Source of the DNA: Weissella soli
Lineage (GTDB): Bacteria > Bacillota > Bacilli > Lactobacillales > Lactobacillaceae
DNA length: 64,000 nucleotides
NCBI RefSeq assembly: GCF_001761545.1
Contig: NZ_CP017326.1
Location: forward strand, 1,178,001 to 1,242,000
Reading direction: 5' to 3'
Part shown: piece after piece, positions 54,999 to 64,000 of the stretch
Numbering within the stretch: position 1 is the stretch's first letter
How the letters are laid out: every line of letters begins with the position of its first letter
Position numbers and translations under genes: made by a program
Notes under the pieces: model-generated
What the model saw: only the letters and a program-made list of their open reading frames with translations
The model's database searches: none
What the model was told of the DNA's origin: nothing

Positions 54999-56666
54999 TC
55001 ATATTTTTAAAAGATCACGCGCATTTTGGCGGGCTGCAGCGGTAAGTTCACTACCTGACAACATCCGGGCCACTTCGTCCACCCGTTCTTCAACAGTTAA
55101 TTCCCGCACACTTGTTTCGGTGCGATCAGCAACGATATTTTTTTCGATGTACAAATGAGTCGCTGCAATGGCCGCCACTTGTGGTAAATGCGTGATTGTT
55201 AACACTTGTGAATTCTCCGCAATCATGGCTATTTTTTCGGCAATTGCTTGGGCCACCCGTCCAGAGACACCCGTATCAACTTCATCAAAAATAATTGAGG
55301 TGATACCTTGTCGTTTCGAAAAGATGGTCTTCATGGCCAACATCATCCGACTAAGTTCACCACCAGAGGCGATTTTAACTAAGGGCTTCGCAGTTTCACC
55401 TGGATTCGTCTGAATATAGAATTCGATATCATCTTGACCAGTGCTCGTTAAGGTATTTGCTTTATCAAAATGAACTGAGAAAATGGCCTTGTCCATCACC
55501 AAATCCTTTAGTTGCAGATGAATTTGTTCAGCCAGTAAACCTGCTTTGGCTTGGCGGACTGCGGTTAATTCATCCGCGTAAATCTGGGCTTGTGCCTGTG
55601 CCACTGCTACTTGATCAGCCAGCTCAGCAGCCGTCGCACCCGTGCCAATCATTTGGGCTAACTCTTCATCCACTTGACTTTGATGTGTCAAAACATCAGC
55701 AATGGTGACACCATACTTACGCTCTAGGTTACGAATCAAATTCAACCGATCTTCGACAAATTGCAGACGTTCCGCATCAAATTCCAGATTATCACGCGCA
55801 CTTTGAATGGCAGTGGATGCCTCCTGTAATTCAAAATAAGCACCCCGAACTTGTTCCGTTAATACTTGGTAAGTGGGGGTTAATTCCTCAATATCTTCCA
55901 TGGCATCAACCGCGACCGAAACGGTCTCTAATCCGTTACCATCCCAGTCACCTGCTAAGGCTTCATAAGACTTAGACAAGGCCTCCAAGACATCCTGAAA
56001 ATTAGTTAATGCCTGATATTCTGCTTCTAAGGCAGCTTCTTCACCATCATGCAAGTCCGCTTCAGCTAATTCTTTTGCTTGAAACGATAACATATCATAG
56101 CGTTGTGCCCACTCTTGCTCATTTTCGAGGCGTTGATGGTACTGTTCCTCAAGTTCACGATAGGTATCATATGCTGCCTGATATTGTTGTAGCAGGGGTT
56201 CAATCTCTTGCTTCCCAAATTCATCCAACAACACCCGATGGCGGTCGACGTGCATTAACTCTTGATGCTCATTTTGACCATGAATATCAACTAAGAAGAG
56301 ACCAATGCGTCGCAAAATCGTGGTATTGACTAAGGTGCCATTCACCCGAATCACATTACGGCCATTCCGTTGTAATTCACGATGAATCAATAGTTGCTGC
56401 GACTCTAATATAATGCCGTACTGGTCTAAAACGGCGACCAACTTAGAATTTTCAGGAATGTCATAGAGCCCTTGTAAAATTGCCCGATCCGCCCCTTCGC
56501 GAATGAAATCTTGTGAACCACGCCCACCCGTCAGTAAGCCAACGGCATCAATGATAATTGATTTACCCGCACCCGTTTCACCGGTCAAAACCGTCATGCC
56601 ATCATTAAATGTCAAATTCAGCTTCCGAATAATCGCAAAATTTTGAATGGATAATTCCTGTAACAT
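54999..56666 (-). CDS. recN: DNA repair protein RecN
   Basis: An SMC-like ATPase that gathers double-strand break ends. 555 residues. Head motifs are LQELSIQNFAIIRKL, Walker A TGETGAGKSIIID, and the C-terminal signature ASGGELSRMMLAMK with Walker B SIIFDEVDTGVSG. Two long coiled coils lie between. The ATG at 56666 follows AAAGGAGCTGTG; the frame extends 18 nt upstream to an ATG overlapping the argR stop, which is less well placed. Same order (argR-recN) as in Bacilli. Confidence 0.96.
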   Translation of the reverse strand: MLQELSIQNFAIIRKLNLTFNDGMTVLTGETGAGKSIIIDAVGLLTGGRGSQDFIREGADRAILQGLYDIPENSKLVAVLDQYGIILESQQLLIHRELQRNGRNVIRVNGTLVNTTILRRIGLFLVDIHGQNEHQELMHVDRHRVLLDEFGKQEIEPLLQQYQAAYDTYRELEEQYHQRLENEQEWAQRYDMLSFQAKELAEADLHDGEEAALEAEYQALTNFQDVLEALSKSYEALAGDWDGNGLETVSVAVDAMEDIEELTPTYQVLTEQVRGAYFELQEASTAIQSARDNLEFDAERLQFVEDRLNLIRNLERKYGVTIADVLTHQSQVDEELAQMIGTGATAAELADQVAVAQAQAQIYADELTAVRQAKAGLLAEQIHLQLKDLVMDKAIFSVHFDKANTLTSTGQDDIEFYIQTNPGETAKPLVKIASGGELSRMMLAMKTIFSKRQGITSIIFDEVDTGVSGRVAQAIAEKIAMIAENSQVLTITHLPQVAAIAATHLYIEKNIVADRTETSVRELTVEERVDEVARMLSGSELTAAARQNARDLLKI

Positions 56667-56683
56667 CACAGCTCCTTTGCTCA

Positions 56684-57136
56684 TTAACCAGGTAAACTCT
56701 GTAACTTTTTAACAAAATTTGCAGCATTAACCGCTGTTTTCAAGACGATCAGTGCACCCGTATCGTCACCAATAACCCCAAAAACTTCAGTAAACTCACA
56801 TGTTTCAAGGGCATTCTTCAATGCTGGTCCGGTTCCTGGTGCGACCCGAACCATAATCATATTGGCCTGAAAATCAATTGAACTGGTCTCTTCATGCAAG
56901 ATTTGACCGAGTTGAGCTAAATAATCAGTGCCATTCATCATGGCATAGGCAAACCCGCCCGTCTCTAAAGGTACCTTGACTAGTTGCATACTAGCGATAT
57001 CGCGCGAAACGGTTGCCTGCGTGACTTCCCAACCTTGCTCATTTAACAAATCAACCAATTCTTCTTGTTTTTGAATCTTATGCGTACTGATGAGTTGCTT
57101 AATGGCTTGCTGGCGTTGTTGCTTATTCCGTGCCAT
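56684..57136 (-). CDS. argR: Arginine repressor ArgR/AhrC family
   Basis: 150 residues. The N-terminal winged helix has HKIQKQEELVDLLNEQGWEVTQATVSRDI. The C-terminal oligomerisation and arginine-binding domain has VAPGTGPALKNALE and GVIGDDTGALIVLK (Asp pair that contacts arginine). It overlaps the tlyA end by 14 nt. In Lactobacillales it controls arginine metabolism; it may also regulate this cluster. Confidence 0.95.
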   Translation of the reverse strand: MARNKQQRQQAIKQLISTHKIQKQEELVDLLNEQGWEVTQATVSRDIASMQLVKVPLETGGFAYAMMNGTDYLAQLGQILHEETSSIDFQANMIMVRVAPGTGPALKNALETCEFTEVFGVIGDDTGALIVLKTAVNAANFVKKLQSLPG

Positions 57137-57974
57137 CGGCCTGCTCCTTTCGACGCGCGTTCAGCTGAGCATGGGCCGCCTCAACAACCGCCCGACGATC
57201 GCGTTCAGAAATGGTCTCCTCACCACCGTCAAGCTTCAAATGGGCAATAAACTCAATATTCCCTGAACCACCTTTAATTGGTGAAAAATCAAGGGCCACG
57301 ATGCTAAACCCTGCCGTTTGTGCATACCCTGCCACTTTATTAATGACTGCTAAGTGCGTGGCGGCATCTTTAACAATGCCATGTTTACCAACTGCCTCAC
57401 GTCCAGCCTCGAATTGTGGCTTAATCAATGTGGCGACTGAGCCTCCGGGCGCCAAAATTTTAGATAATGGTGGCAAAATCAAATTCAGAGAAATGAATGA
57501 GACATCAATCGTCGCCCGTTCAGGTTGACCATGCGTAAAGTCATCTGGCTGAGCATAACGAAAATTAGTATTTTCCATGACCACGACGCGACTATCTGAA
57601 CGTAATTTCCAGGCTAATTGATTTGTCCCAACATCCAGTGCGTACACTAATTTAGCACCATTCTGCAATGATACATCCGTAAACCCACCCGTTGATGATC
57701 CGATATCTAGCACCACTTTATCAGCCATTGAAATGTCAAACACATTGATCATTTTTTCCAACTTAAAGCCACCACGTGAAACATACGGCATGGGCTTGCC
57801 TTTAAGATGTAGTTCGGTCGTCACAGGAATTTTTTCACCGGCTTTGTCCATACGTTGTTCATTTTGACCAAGGATTTCACCTGCCATAATGGCCCGCTTG
57901 GCCTGTTCACGTGATGTAAACAAACCCTGTTGTACCGCTAATATATCCACGCGTTCTTTTTCAATTCCTGCCAT
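57123..57974 (-). CDS. TlyA-family rRNA 2'-O-methyltransferase (YqxC)
   Basis: 283 residues. An N-terminal S4 domain (RVDILAVQQGLFTSREQAKRAIMAGEI) is followed by an FtsJ-type methyltransferase with the SAM loop DIGSSTGGFTDVSLQNGA and the catalytic Lys/Asp/Lys/Glu set (including KLVYALDVG and LIKPQFEAG). TlyA of mycobacteria methylates 16S C1409 and 23S C1920; Firmicute homologues are less studied. Short gaps tie it to ispA and argR. Confidence 0.92.
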   Translation of the reverse strand: MAGIEKERVDILAVQQGLFTSREQAKRAIMAGEILGQNEQRMDKAGEKIPVTTELHLKGKPMPYVSRGGFKLEKMINVFDISMADKVVLDIGSSTGGFTDVSLQNGAKLVYALDVGTNQLAWKLRSDSRVVVMENTNFRYAQPDDFTHGQPERATIDVSFISLNLILPPLSKILAPGGSVATLIKPQFEAGREAVGKHGIVKDAATHLAVINKVAGYAQTAGFSIVALDFSPIKGGSGNIEFIAHLKLDGGEETISERDRRAVVEAAHAQLNARRKEQADGTE

Positions 57975-57976
57975 CG

Positions 57977-58837
57977 TTACTCCATTTCATCCTTAAAATA
58001 TGCTAAAAACGCGTTCAGCTGCTGCATCGAGTGCCCAGTTAAAGTCTGTAACCCATCCACCTGTTCCTGGGCCAACGTGACCTGCTGTTGTAACGCTTGT
58101 TGCGCACCAGTCACTCCCAGGAGATAGGGGTAACTTTGCTTATCCTCGGTATCATCTTGGGCCAGATCATCTAAGTCATCTTTAATTTGAAAAGCCAACC
58201 CATAGGTCATCCCGAAATCCCAGAGTAAGCTCAAGGCATCCTCGTTTGTTTGGCCGATAATCCCGCCAGCAACGGCAGCATACCCGAGCAAAGCGCCAGT
58301 TTTACGATAATGAATGGCCATTGCTTGCTCGAGGGTGATGGTTTCAGCAGCGGTCGCTGCCATGTCTGCAACTTGACCAGCTACCATGCCATCAGCACCA
58401 CTCGCCTGTGCCAACTGTAACATCAGCTCAGACTTTTGCCCTGCTGAAAGGAGTTCACTTTGCGCCAACCATTGATACGCCAAAGGTTGTAGGGCATCCC
58501 CAGCTAAAATTGCTAACGCCTCACCGTACACTTTATGACTGGTCGGCTGACCTCTGCGTAAGTCATCATCATCCATTGCCGGTAAATCATCATGGATTAA
58601 GCTATAGGTGTGGACTAATTCAACGGCGCTGACCTCAGTTAAATAATTTTGCCAAGCCAGCCCTAAATCTGCTAGCACAGCTAACGATAAAGCTGGTCGC
58701 AGTCGCTTACCACCATTCATCACAGAATAATTCATCGCTTCAGCGAGGGCTGGTAATTGACTGGCTGTCGTTAATTGTTCAGCCAAGTTCTCTTCAATGG
58801 CCGGCTGTACTTTAGCCATAAATGCTGCTAAGTTCAT
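57977..58837 (-). CDS. ispA: Polyprenyl (farnesyl/geranylgeranyl) diphosphate synthase
   Basis: 286 residues. The first Asp-rich motif HDDLPAMDDDDLRRG has the two-residue insertion typical of bacterial FPP synthases. The second is FQIKDDLDDLAQD. It has NGGKRLRP near the start and KTGALLGYAAVAGG in the middle. It provides prenyl precursors for undecaprenyl lipid carriers. The start overlaps the xseB end by 4 nt. Confidence 0.95.
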   Translation of the reverse strand: MNLAAFMAKVQPAIEENLAEQLTTASQLPALAEAMNYSVMNGGKRLRPALSLAVLADLGLAWQNYLTEVSAVELVHTYSLIHDDLPAMDDDDLRRGQPTSHKVYGEALAILAGDALQPLAYQWLAQSELLSAGQKSELMLQLAQASGADGMVAGQVADMAATAAETITLEQAMAIHYRKTGALLGYAAVAGGIIGQTNEDALSLLWDFGMTYGLAFQIKDDLDDLAQDDTEDKQSYPYLLGVTGAQQALQQQVTLAQEQVDGLQTLTGHSMQQLNAFLAYFKDEME

Positions 58838-59061
58838 GCCTGTCCCTCTGCTGAAAAATCAGTCATTGTCCCATCTTCGGCCACAATTTTGGTTAGGCTT
58901 TGTTGGGCATTTTGCAAAGTGTTTTGTAATTGTTTAGATAACTTCACGCCAGTTTCAAATTGTGCAATGGCTTCTTCTAATGGCACATCACCTTTTTCTA
59001 ACTGGTTCACAATTTTTTCCAATTCAGCCAAGTTCTCTTCAAATGTTTTTTCTGCCATCAT
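58834..59061 (-). CDS. xseB: Exodeoxyribonuclease VII small subunit
   Basis: 75 residues, the helical partner of XseA. It contains TFEENLAELEKIVNQLEKGDVPLEEAI (conserved LE.IV..LE.G..PLE pattern). It overlaps xseA and ispA by 4 nt each, so translation is coupled across the three. Confidence 0.95.
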   Translation of the reverse strand: MMAEKTFEENLAELEKIVNQLEKGDVPLEEAIAQFETGVKLSKQLQNTLQNAQQSLTKIVAEDGTMTDFSAEGQA

Positions 59062-60317
59062 GCTTTCCTTTTTTCTGTAATCGTTGCCTTAACATGACCG
59101 TCATGCAACCGTACTTCGATGTGATCACCCACGGCTAAATCATCAATACTTTGAATAATCCCCTGCTCACCAGTGGTCACACTATAACCGCGTGCCAACA
59201 CCTCGAGTGGACTCACTAAATTCAAATGCGCCACTAACTGCCTAAAGTGCTCATCCTTCTTTGTAAATGTCTGACTTATGGCTGGTTGTAGCCGTTGTTG
59301 AACTAACGCAAACTGATGTTCGGCCCGCTCCACCTGCTGACCCATGTTGCTGACTAAACGATTTTGTGCTAAATCTAATCGCTGCATCACTCCCTCATAT
59401 AGGCGGTTTGGCTCAGTGAGGACATAGCGCCCTTGGACTCGCTGTAATCGGCTTTCAAGTTCAGTGATTTTGTGCGACACGCTGTTCACCATGCGTGTTT
59501 GCCAATCTGTCAAACCATTCCATACCTGTGGTAGCGTAATCGGGGTGGCTAGTTCAGCGGCGGCGGTGGGGGTAGCTGCTCGTTGATCAGCAACAAAATC
59601 AGCAATGGTCGTATCGGTCTCATGACCAACTGAACTGATGACTGGTAAGGGCATATCCGCTAGTCGATAGGCTAGTTTTTCATCGTTGAACGCCCACAGG
59701 TCTTCCATCGAACCACCACCACGCCCGATGATTAAGACGTCGTAATCGCCTTGAGCGACAGCATCTAATTGTCGCAACAGGTCTGGGACAGCCTGGGCTC
59801 CCTGGACAACCGCTGGGTATAAATAAATGCCGGCGATTGGATAACGGCGTGCCACAGTGGTCATGATATCGCGAATGACTGCGCCACTAGGGGATGTAAT
59901 CACCGCAATTTTTTTCGGGAACTGGGGGATGACTTTTTTAGGTCGACTAAATAGTCCAATTTCAGCGAGCTTGTGCTTGAGTTGTTCAAATTGTAACGCC
60001 AAGGCCCCCACACCATCAGGTTCGATCTTATCAACAATAATGGAGTATGACCCACTGGTCTCCAACAAATCCATATGGCCAGTGACATTGACCTTCATAC
60101 CATCTACCAGTTTAAATGGTAAACGGGCATACACACCTTGCCAAATGGCGGCCCCAATCGTGGCGTGCGCATCCTTAATTGAAAAATATTGATGTTTGGC
60201 ACGTGGCCGAAAATTAGAGACCTCACCAGTTAGATAGATCTTTTGCAGATGCGGATCGACCGTAAATTTCCGCTTTAAATATTTAGTTAACGCGGTAACT
60301 GTTAAGTATTCAATCAT
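59058..60317 (-). CDS. xseA: Exodeoxyribonuclease VII large subunit
   Basis: 419 residues. The N-terminal OB fold (LTVTALTKYLKRKF, TGEVSNFRPRAKHQYF) is followed by the nuclease domain with PKKIAVITSPSGAVIRD, IGRGGGSMEDLWAFNDE, SVGHETDTTIADFVADQRAATPTAAAE-type motifs (separate blocks), and a C-terminal coiled coil. It degrades single-stranded DNA with XseB. It begins 1 nt after folD. Confidence 0.96.
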   Translation of the reverse strand: MIEYLTVTALTKYLKRKFTVDPHLQKIYLTGEVSNFRPRAKHQYFSIKDAHATIGAAIWQGVYARLPFKLVDGMKVNVTGHMDLLETSGSYSIIVDKIEPDGVGALALQFEQLKHKLAEIGLFSRPKKVIPQFPKKIAVITSPSGAVIRDIMTTVARRYPIAGIYLYPAVVQGAQAVPDLLRQLDAVAQGDYDVLIIGRGGGSMEDLWAFNDEKLAYRLADMPLPVISSVGHETDTTIADFVADQRAATPTAAAELATPITLPQVWNGLTDWQTRMVNSVSHKITELESRLQRVQGRYVLTEPNRLYEGVMQRLDLAQNRLVSNMGQQVERAEHQFALVQQRLQPAISQTFTKKDEHFRQLVAHLNLVSPLEVLARGYSVTTGEQGIIQSIDDLAVGDHIEVRLHDGHVKATITEKRKA

Positions 60318-60318
60318 C

Positions 60319-61200
60319 TTAATCCAATTCTACTCCGTGATTTACGGCGGCTAATTCAACCGTCGTTTGCATCAAGGTGGCAATGGTCATTGGTCCTACA
60401 CCACCAGGGACTGGCGTGATAAAGGCGGCTTTAGGTTCCGCTGAAGCAAAATCAACATCCCCAACCAGTGAACCATCTGCTAACCGATTAATACCAACAT
60501 CAATCACAGTAGCTCCCTCTTTGAGATCATCACCAGTGATTAATCCGGGCACACCGGTAGCAACGACCACAACATCGGCTTGCTGCGTCAAACGTCGTAG
60601 TTCTGCACGTGGTGTATGCCGGTGTGCTAACGTCACCGTCATATTAGCCCGTTCAAGCAATGAAAACATCGGCCGCCCAACTAAAATTGAGCGACCAATG
60701 ACGATGGCCTGTTTGCCGTGCAATGTTTGTTGCGTTGCGTCTAGCAACGTCATCACACCCCGGGGCGTATTGGCGATCGGATAATACCCGGCACGATTAG
60801 CAAATAAACGGCCTATGTTTTCAGGATGGAACCCATCAACGTCCTTGCTTGGCAGAATCGCTTCTTGTACTTTTTCTTCGTCAATATGCTTTGGTAATGG
60901 ACTTTGCACTAAAATAGCGTCAACCGCTGCATCTTCATTCAGTTGTGCCACGATCGCCAACACCTCTGCCTCGGTCGTTTCAACTGGCATCACAATCGTT
61001 TGTGACTGGACACCGACCTTTTTGGCTGCACGTGATTTGTTGCGGACATAGATTTGGCTGGCCGGATCTTCGCCAACTAATATCACCGCTAATCCAGGTA
61101 CGATCCCCATTTCAGCTAACTTTTGTGCCCGCTCAGCTGCTCGTGCACGTACGGTTTGTGCAATTGTTTTGCCATCAATCAATGTAGCCAATACTCTCAC
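60319..61200 (-). CDS. folD: Methylenetetrahydrofolate dehydrogenase/cyclohydrolase
   Basis: A bifunctional enzyme making 10-formyl-THF for purines and for Fmt. 293 residues from a GTG at 61200; a TTG at 61191 (ATLIDGKTIA) is an equally plausible start with GGTGAGAG just before it. Catalytic Lys and Tyr are in YVRNKSRAAKKVG, with VDAILVQSPLPKHI, KDVDGFHPEN, the NADP loop IVIGRSILVGRPM and TPVPGGVGPMT. First gene of folD-xseA-xseB-ispA-tlyA-argR-recN. Confidence 0.96.
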   Translation of the reverse strand: MRVLATLIDGKTIAQTVRARAAERAQKLAEMGIVPGLAVILVGEDPASQIYVRNKSRAAKKVGVQSQTIVMPVETTEAEVLAIVAQLNEDAAVDAILVQSPLPKHIDEEKVQEAILPSKDVDGFHPENIGRLFANRAGYYPIANTPRGVMTLLDATQQTLHGKQAIVIGRSILVGRPMFSLLERANMTVTLAHRHTPRAELRRLTQQADVVVVATGVPGLITGDDLKEGATVIDVGINRLADGSLVGDVDFASAEPKAAFITPVPGGVGPMTIATLMQTTVELAAVNHGVELD

Positions 61201-61279
61201 CCGACTCTTTCATCTTGTTTATGCATCATTTCTGTATATTCTACCATGTTTAACGCTTCTAAAATACCGACGTCCATCG

Positions 61280-61317
61280 AAAAAACTGTGTAGTCGACCT
61301 GATGTCAGACTACACAG
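61280..61317 (-). terminator. Intrinsic terminator after ecfT
   Basis: GCTGTGTAGTC/GACTACACAGT stem followed by TTTTTC on the minus strand, about 12 nt past the ecfT stop. It separates the ECF operon from folD. Confidence 0.85.
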
Positions 61318-61329
61318 CTTTCATATTTT

Positions 61330-62151
61330 TTAAAAAGGGTACCAATAACGACCACCGTCGACACCAATTAATATCAAATCAATCAGCACCAGGCCCACCA
61401 TCAATAAGAGTACAAGATAATCGCGTCGCGTCAAGACTTGGGCGAAGTACCATGTGCGCCGTTTACCTTTACCGAAGCGGCGTAGATCCATGGCACGACT
61501 AATTTCATCAATCCGATTGAGTGATGAAAAAACCAGTGGCATCACGATACCAGCCGCCCCCTTGATCCGTTGCCTAAAGCTCGCCTTCTTGGACATTTCA
61601 AAACCACGGGCTTGTTGGGCATTGGCCACCATCCAATACTCTGCCTGGATATCTGGGATATAACGCAAGGTCAACGAAAATGCGATCGCAATCCGATAAG
61701 AGACCCCGATCTTATTCAAGCCCGCTGCAAATTCACTTGGGTTAGTTGTCAATAAAAACACCAATGCTAAGGGCAAGGTGAAAAAGTATTTGATCAAGAC
61801 GATGAACTCATACACTAACTGTTCCAGCGTTAAAGCATAGCCCCCACTGCCTAACAATATCGTTTGGTGATGAAATAGGGTGACCCCGTACTGTGGGGCA
61901 AACAAGTAAATTAAAACCAGATTCATGACCGCAAAAACGGCCACCAATTTAACCATCAAGGCAATGTCTTGCCATTTGATATGCGCTAATTTCAAGGTGA
62001 AGCTTGCCAATAAAGCTAATGCCACCAAATAGCGCAAATCGAAACTCAACATTCCAGCTAAAGTCAATACCAGAAAGGTAATCAACTTGGTCGTCCCGGT
62101 CAGCCGGTGAATCATTGAATCACCCGCTTGAAAGCCAAATAAATTATTCAT
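61330..62151 (-). CDS. ECF transporter transmembrane subunit EcfT (CbiQ family)
   Basis: 273 residues, about five or six membrane helices. The coupling helices carry the paired Ala-Arg-Gly type motifs: NAQQARGFEMSKK (A-R-G) and DEISRAMDLRRFGKGKRR (A-x-D-x-R). The start at 62151 follows AAGGAGGTCATG with good spacing and overlaps the ATPase gene. It is the specific T-component of the adjacent operon rather than the shared EcfT near rpsI. Confidence 0.93.
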   Translation of the reverse strand: MNNLFGFQAGDSMIHRLTGTTKLITFLVLTLAGMLSFDLRYLVALALLASFTLKLAHIKWQDIALMVKLVAVFAVMNLVLIYLFAPQYGVTLFHHQTILLGSGGYALTLEQLVYEFIVLIKYFFTLPLALVFLLTTNPSEFAAGLNKIGVSYRIAIAFSLTLRYIPDIQAEYWMVANAQQARGFEMSKKASFRQRIKGAAGIVMPLVFSSLNRIDEISRAMDLRRFGKGKRRTWYFAQVLTRRDYLVLLLMVGLVLIDLILIGVDGGRYWYPF

Positions 62152-63847
62152 CATGACCTCCTTGAGCAAGGGCGCGGGCCAATTGTTCTGGCCTATCTAA
62201 CTGCAAAGCATTTGCTAATGTGTAGACTGATGTCAACCGTAAATCAGCCTGCGCAACCAATGCCGGATTAACCAACAGATCGGCAGGGGCAACGTCAGCT
62301 AATAATTGACCATCAACTAAGACTAACGCCCGTGCAGTCATGGCCAACATCAACGCCATGTCGTGGGTAATAATGAGCACCGTTAGTCCGAGCTCTTGAT
62401 TCAATTTTTGGACAAAATCCATCATTTCGTGTGCATGACGCAAATCTTGACCAGCCGTGGGCTCGTCCAAAATCAAAAGCTTCGGCTCTAAGACTAGTAC
62501 AGCAAGCATTGAGAGTCGTTTCTTTTGCCCGTAGCTTAATACGGCAATGGGCCAGTTGCGCATTTTATATAGACCAGCAATTTTCAACAGGCGATACACC
62601 TGTGCCTGGATTTCAGCCTCAGGCACACCTCGTAACTTAAGGCCGATCGCGACCTCATCAAAAATGATTGTCTGGGTCATCATACTATTCGGATCTTGAG
62701 CCACATAACCAATGTATTCAGCACGTTCCTTGATTGATAATTGCCGTAAATCAATTTCTTGTTGCCAACGAATTTCACCAGCGGACTCATGCAAAAATCC
62801 CACCAACAATTGACTAAGCGTCGATTTGCCGGAACCATTCTTGCCAACCAAAGCGACAATCTGGCCTTCATTTAATGTCAGCGATAATTTGTCGAATAAT
62901 TGCCGATGATCTGGATAACTAAAAGCGAGATTTTTAATCTCAAGCAATGGCTTCGTCATCGATTGAGGGCTGTTTTCAGGCAAGGTTGCTTGATATGCCA
63001 GCACTTGATCACGAATTGCCGGTGCCGTGATTTTAGCAGGCTCTTCCAGATTGGCGATCGTACTGAAATCGACCCCGGCCGCATGTAAGATTTGAAGATA
63101 CGCCGGTGTTGATAACCCATAGGTCGTTAACTTATTTTCAAGCAAAACCTCCCGGGCGGTACCTTCAAAAACAATTTGGCCCTCATCAAGAATCACAACC
63201 TTATCGACCCCGGTTTGTAAAATCTCTTCCAACCGATGTTCAATAATAATGACTGTCAAATTTTCTAATGTTTGAATCCGATTCAATAGCTGCATCATGC
63301 GATAACCACTTGCCGGATCAAGACTAGCTAAAGGCTCATCAAACAGCAAAATCGGTGAATCGTCAATTAACACCCCACCCATCGCCACGCGTTGTTTTTG
63401 GCCACCGGATAAAACTTGGGGTGCCAGGTCCAATAATTCCGTCAACTGTAGCTCTTCCGCCCATTTTTTGACCTGGGCGAGCATCGTCGGATGATCGACA
63501 GCATCGTTTTCTAAGGTAAACGCTAAGTCTTCAGCTGTGGTTAACCCGACAAACTGTGCATTAGAATCCTGTAAAACCGTACCGATTTGCAAAGACCGCG
63601 CAAAAACATCACTAGTTGTAACATCCTGCCCAGCTATTTTTATAGTGCCCGTCACCTGACCAGGGAAGGCGTGTGGAATTAAGCCATTTAAAACCCGACT
63701 AAATGTGGACTTACCAGAACCAGAGGGCCCAGCAATTAAAATCTTTTCACCACGATTGATGACCAGATTAATATCTTTCAAGGTTACTTCAGCTTGCGCA
63801 TCATATTTAACCGACAAGTTTTCAATTTCAATCATCGGCTCGCTCAT
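62144..63847 (-). CDS. Fused double ATPase of an ECF transporter (EcfA1-EcfA2)
   Basis: 567 residues holding two full ABC ATPase domains. Domain 1 (about 1-230) has Walker A GPSGSGKST, signature LSGGQKQR and Walker B ILLFDEPLASLD. Domain 2 (about 305-550) has GKNGSGKST, signature LSYGQKKR and ILDEPTAGQD. The start at 63847 (MSEPMIEIENL) follows AGGGAGACTAGTC; a longer frame has no ribosome-binding site. This YkoD-like fusion with UPF0397 upstream and CbiQ downstream forms a dedicated ECF importer. The substrate is unknown. Confidence 0.93.
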   Translation of the reverse strand: MSEPMIEIENLSVKYDAQAEVTLKDINLVINRGEKILIAGPSGSGKSTFSRVLNGLIPHAFPGQVTGTIKIAGQDVTTSDVFARSLQIGTVLQDSNAQFVGLTTAEDLAFTLENDAVDHPTMLAQVKKWAEELQLTELLDLAPQVLSGGQKQRVAMGGVLIDDSPILLFDEPLASLDPASGYRMMQLLNRIQTLENLTVIIIEHRLEEILQTGVDKVVILDEGQIVFEGTAREVLLENKLTTYGLSTPAYLQILHAAGVDFSTIANLEEPAKITAPAIRDQVLAYQATLPENSPQSMTKPLLEIKNLAFSYPDHRQLFDKLSLTLNEGQIVALVGKNGSGKSTLSQLLVGFLHESAGEIRWQQEIDLRQLSIKERAEYIGYVAQDPNSMMTQTIIFDEVAIGLKLRGVPEAEIQAQVYRLLKIAGLYKMRNWPIAVLSYGQKKRLSMLAVLVLEPKLLILDEPTAGQDLRHAHEMMDFVQKLNQELGLTVLIITHDMALMLAMTARALVLVDGQLLADVAPADLLVNPALVAQADLRLTSVYTLANALQLDRPEQLARALAQGGHDE

Positions 63848-63919
63848 GACTAGTCTCCCTATTTTTAAATAATATGTATCCGGGCGAACCACCCGGAAAA
63901 ATAATCACTATGTTTGTAA

Positions 63920-64000
63920 TTAATCTTCTTTCGTCAACGAACCACGTTTTACTTGCGTCCGGTTATAGGCGATCAAGAGAATTGTGCCCAAAATCGTGAT
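63920..64000 (-). CDS. ECF S-component, UPF0397-like, C-terminal fragment
   Basis: Only the last 26 codons are present: a hydrophobic helix followed by AYNRTQVKRGSLTKED and stop. This matches the end of UPF0397/YkoE-type membrane S-components as I recall them (helix, then 'AY.KTR.K.GSL..E'). It lies 72 nt upstream of the double ATPase, which is the usual UPF0397-ATPase-CbiQ order. Substrate binding cannot be judged from this fragment. Confidence 0.65.
   Translation of the reverse strand: MTILGTILLIAYNRTQVKRGSLTKED

Noticed and set aside
61330-63847. Shared (group II) ECF energizing module near rpsI
   Set aside because: The ATPases are fused in one protein and followed by folD, not ribosomal genes; the UPF0397-like S-component upstream points to a dedicated transporter.

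Overview
The window looks like a chromosomal segment of a heterofermentative lactic acid bacterium close to Weissella/Leuconostoc (Lactobacillaceae). This rests on the 16S rRNA sequence, on Lactobacillales-type proteins with their usual gene orders, on a cytochrome bd operon without other respiratory genes, and on a UPF0397-type ECF transporter. Nearly every gene is on the minus strand. The exceptions are a short plus-strand island with a DedA protein, tmRNA (ssrA) and a DUF1304 protein at 50.6-52.2 kb.

Layout. 0-0.3 kb: start of a pyrimidine operon (partial pyrB) behind a PyrR-type attenuator. 0.3-8.3 kb: cell-envelope and c-di-AMP genes (CPA1 antiporter, cdaA-cdaR-glmM), plus murB, an exonuclease, a GNAT acetyltransferase and tsaE. 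8.5-14.6 kb: recG-plsX-acpP, the Asp23/fakA-like pair and rpmB. 14.7-24.8 kb: the conserved Firmicute block priA-fmt-rsmB-PP2C-PASTA kinase-rsgA-rpe-thiN. 24.9-30.7 kb: a complete comGA-GG pseudopilus operon followed by a YtxK-like methyltransferase, then ackA. 30.9-33.7 kb: an AzgA-type purine permease behind an attenuated leader I cannot assign to a known riboswitch class, and a PurK-like protein that has lost catalytic residues. 33.8-40.5 kb: a peptidoglycan hydrolase and cydABDC. 40.6-42.1 kb: an Rgg/PlcR-like regulator in AT-rich DNA with small or broken ORFs.

42.1-49.0 kb: one rrn operon (three tandem promoters, 16S-23S-5S, then 16 tRNAs and two terminators). Several of these tRNAs carry unusual bases, notably C33 in the initiator tRNA and G37 in tRNA-Phe. 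49.0-50.5 kb: a small unknown protein, an S1-domain protein and cyclophilin. 52.4-61.2 kb: rpoZ-gmk, a patatin-like phospholipase, and the recN-argR-tlyA-ispA-xseB-xseA-folD block. 61.3-64.0 kb: an ECF transporter (EcfT, a fused double ATPase and the end of a UPF0397 S-component).

The region is mostly housekeeping and I see no CRISPR array, prophage or intact insertion sequence. The best candidates for new biology are the purine-permease leader RNA, the degenerate PurK paralogue at the end of the cydDC gene string, and the atypical tRNAs.
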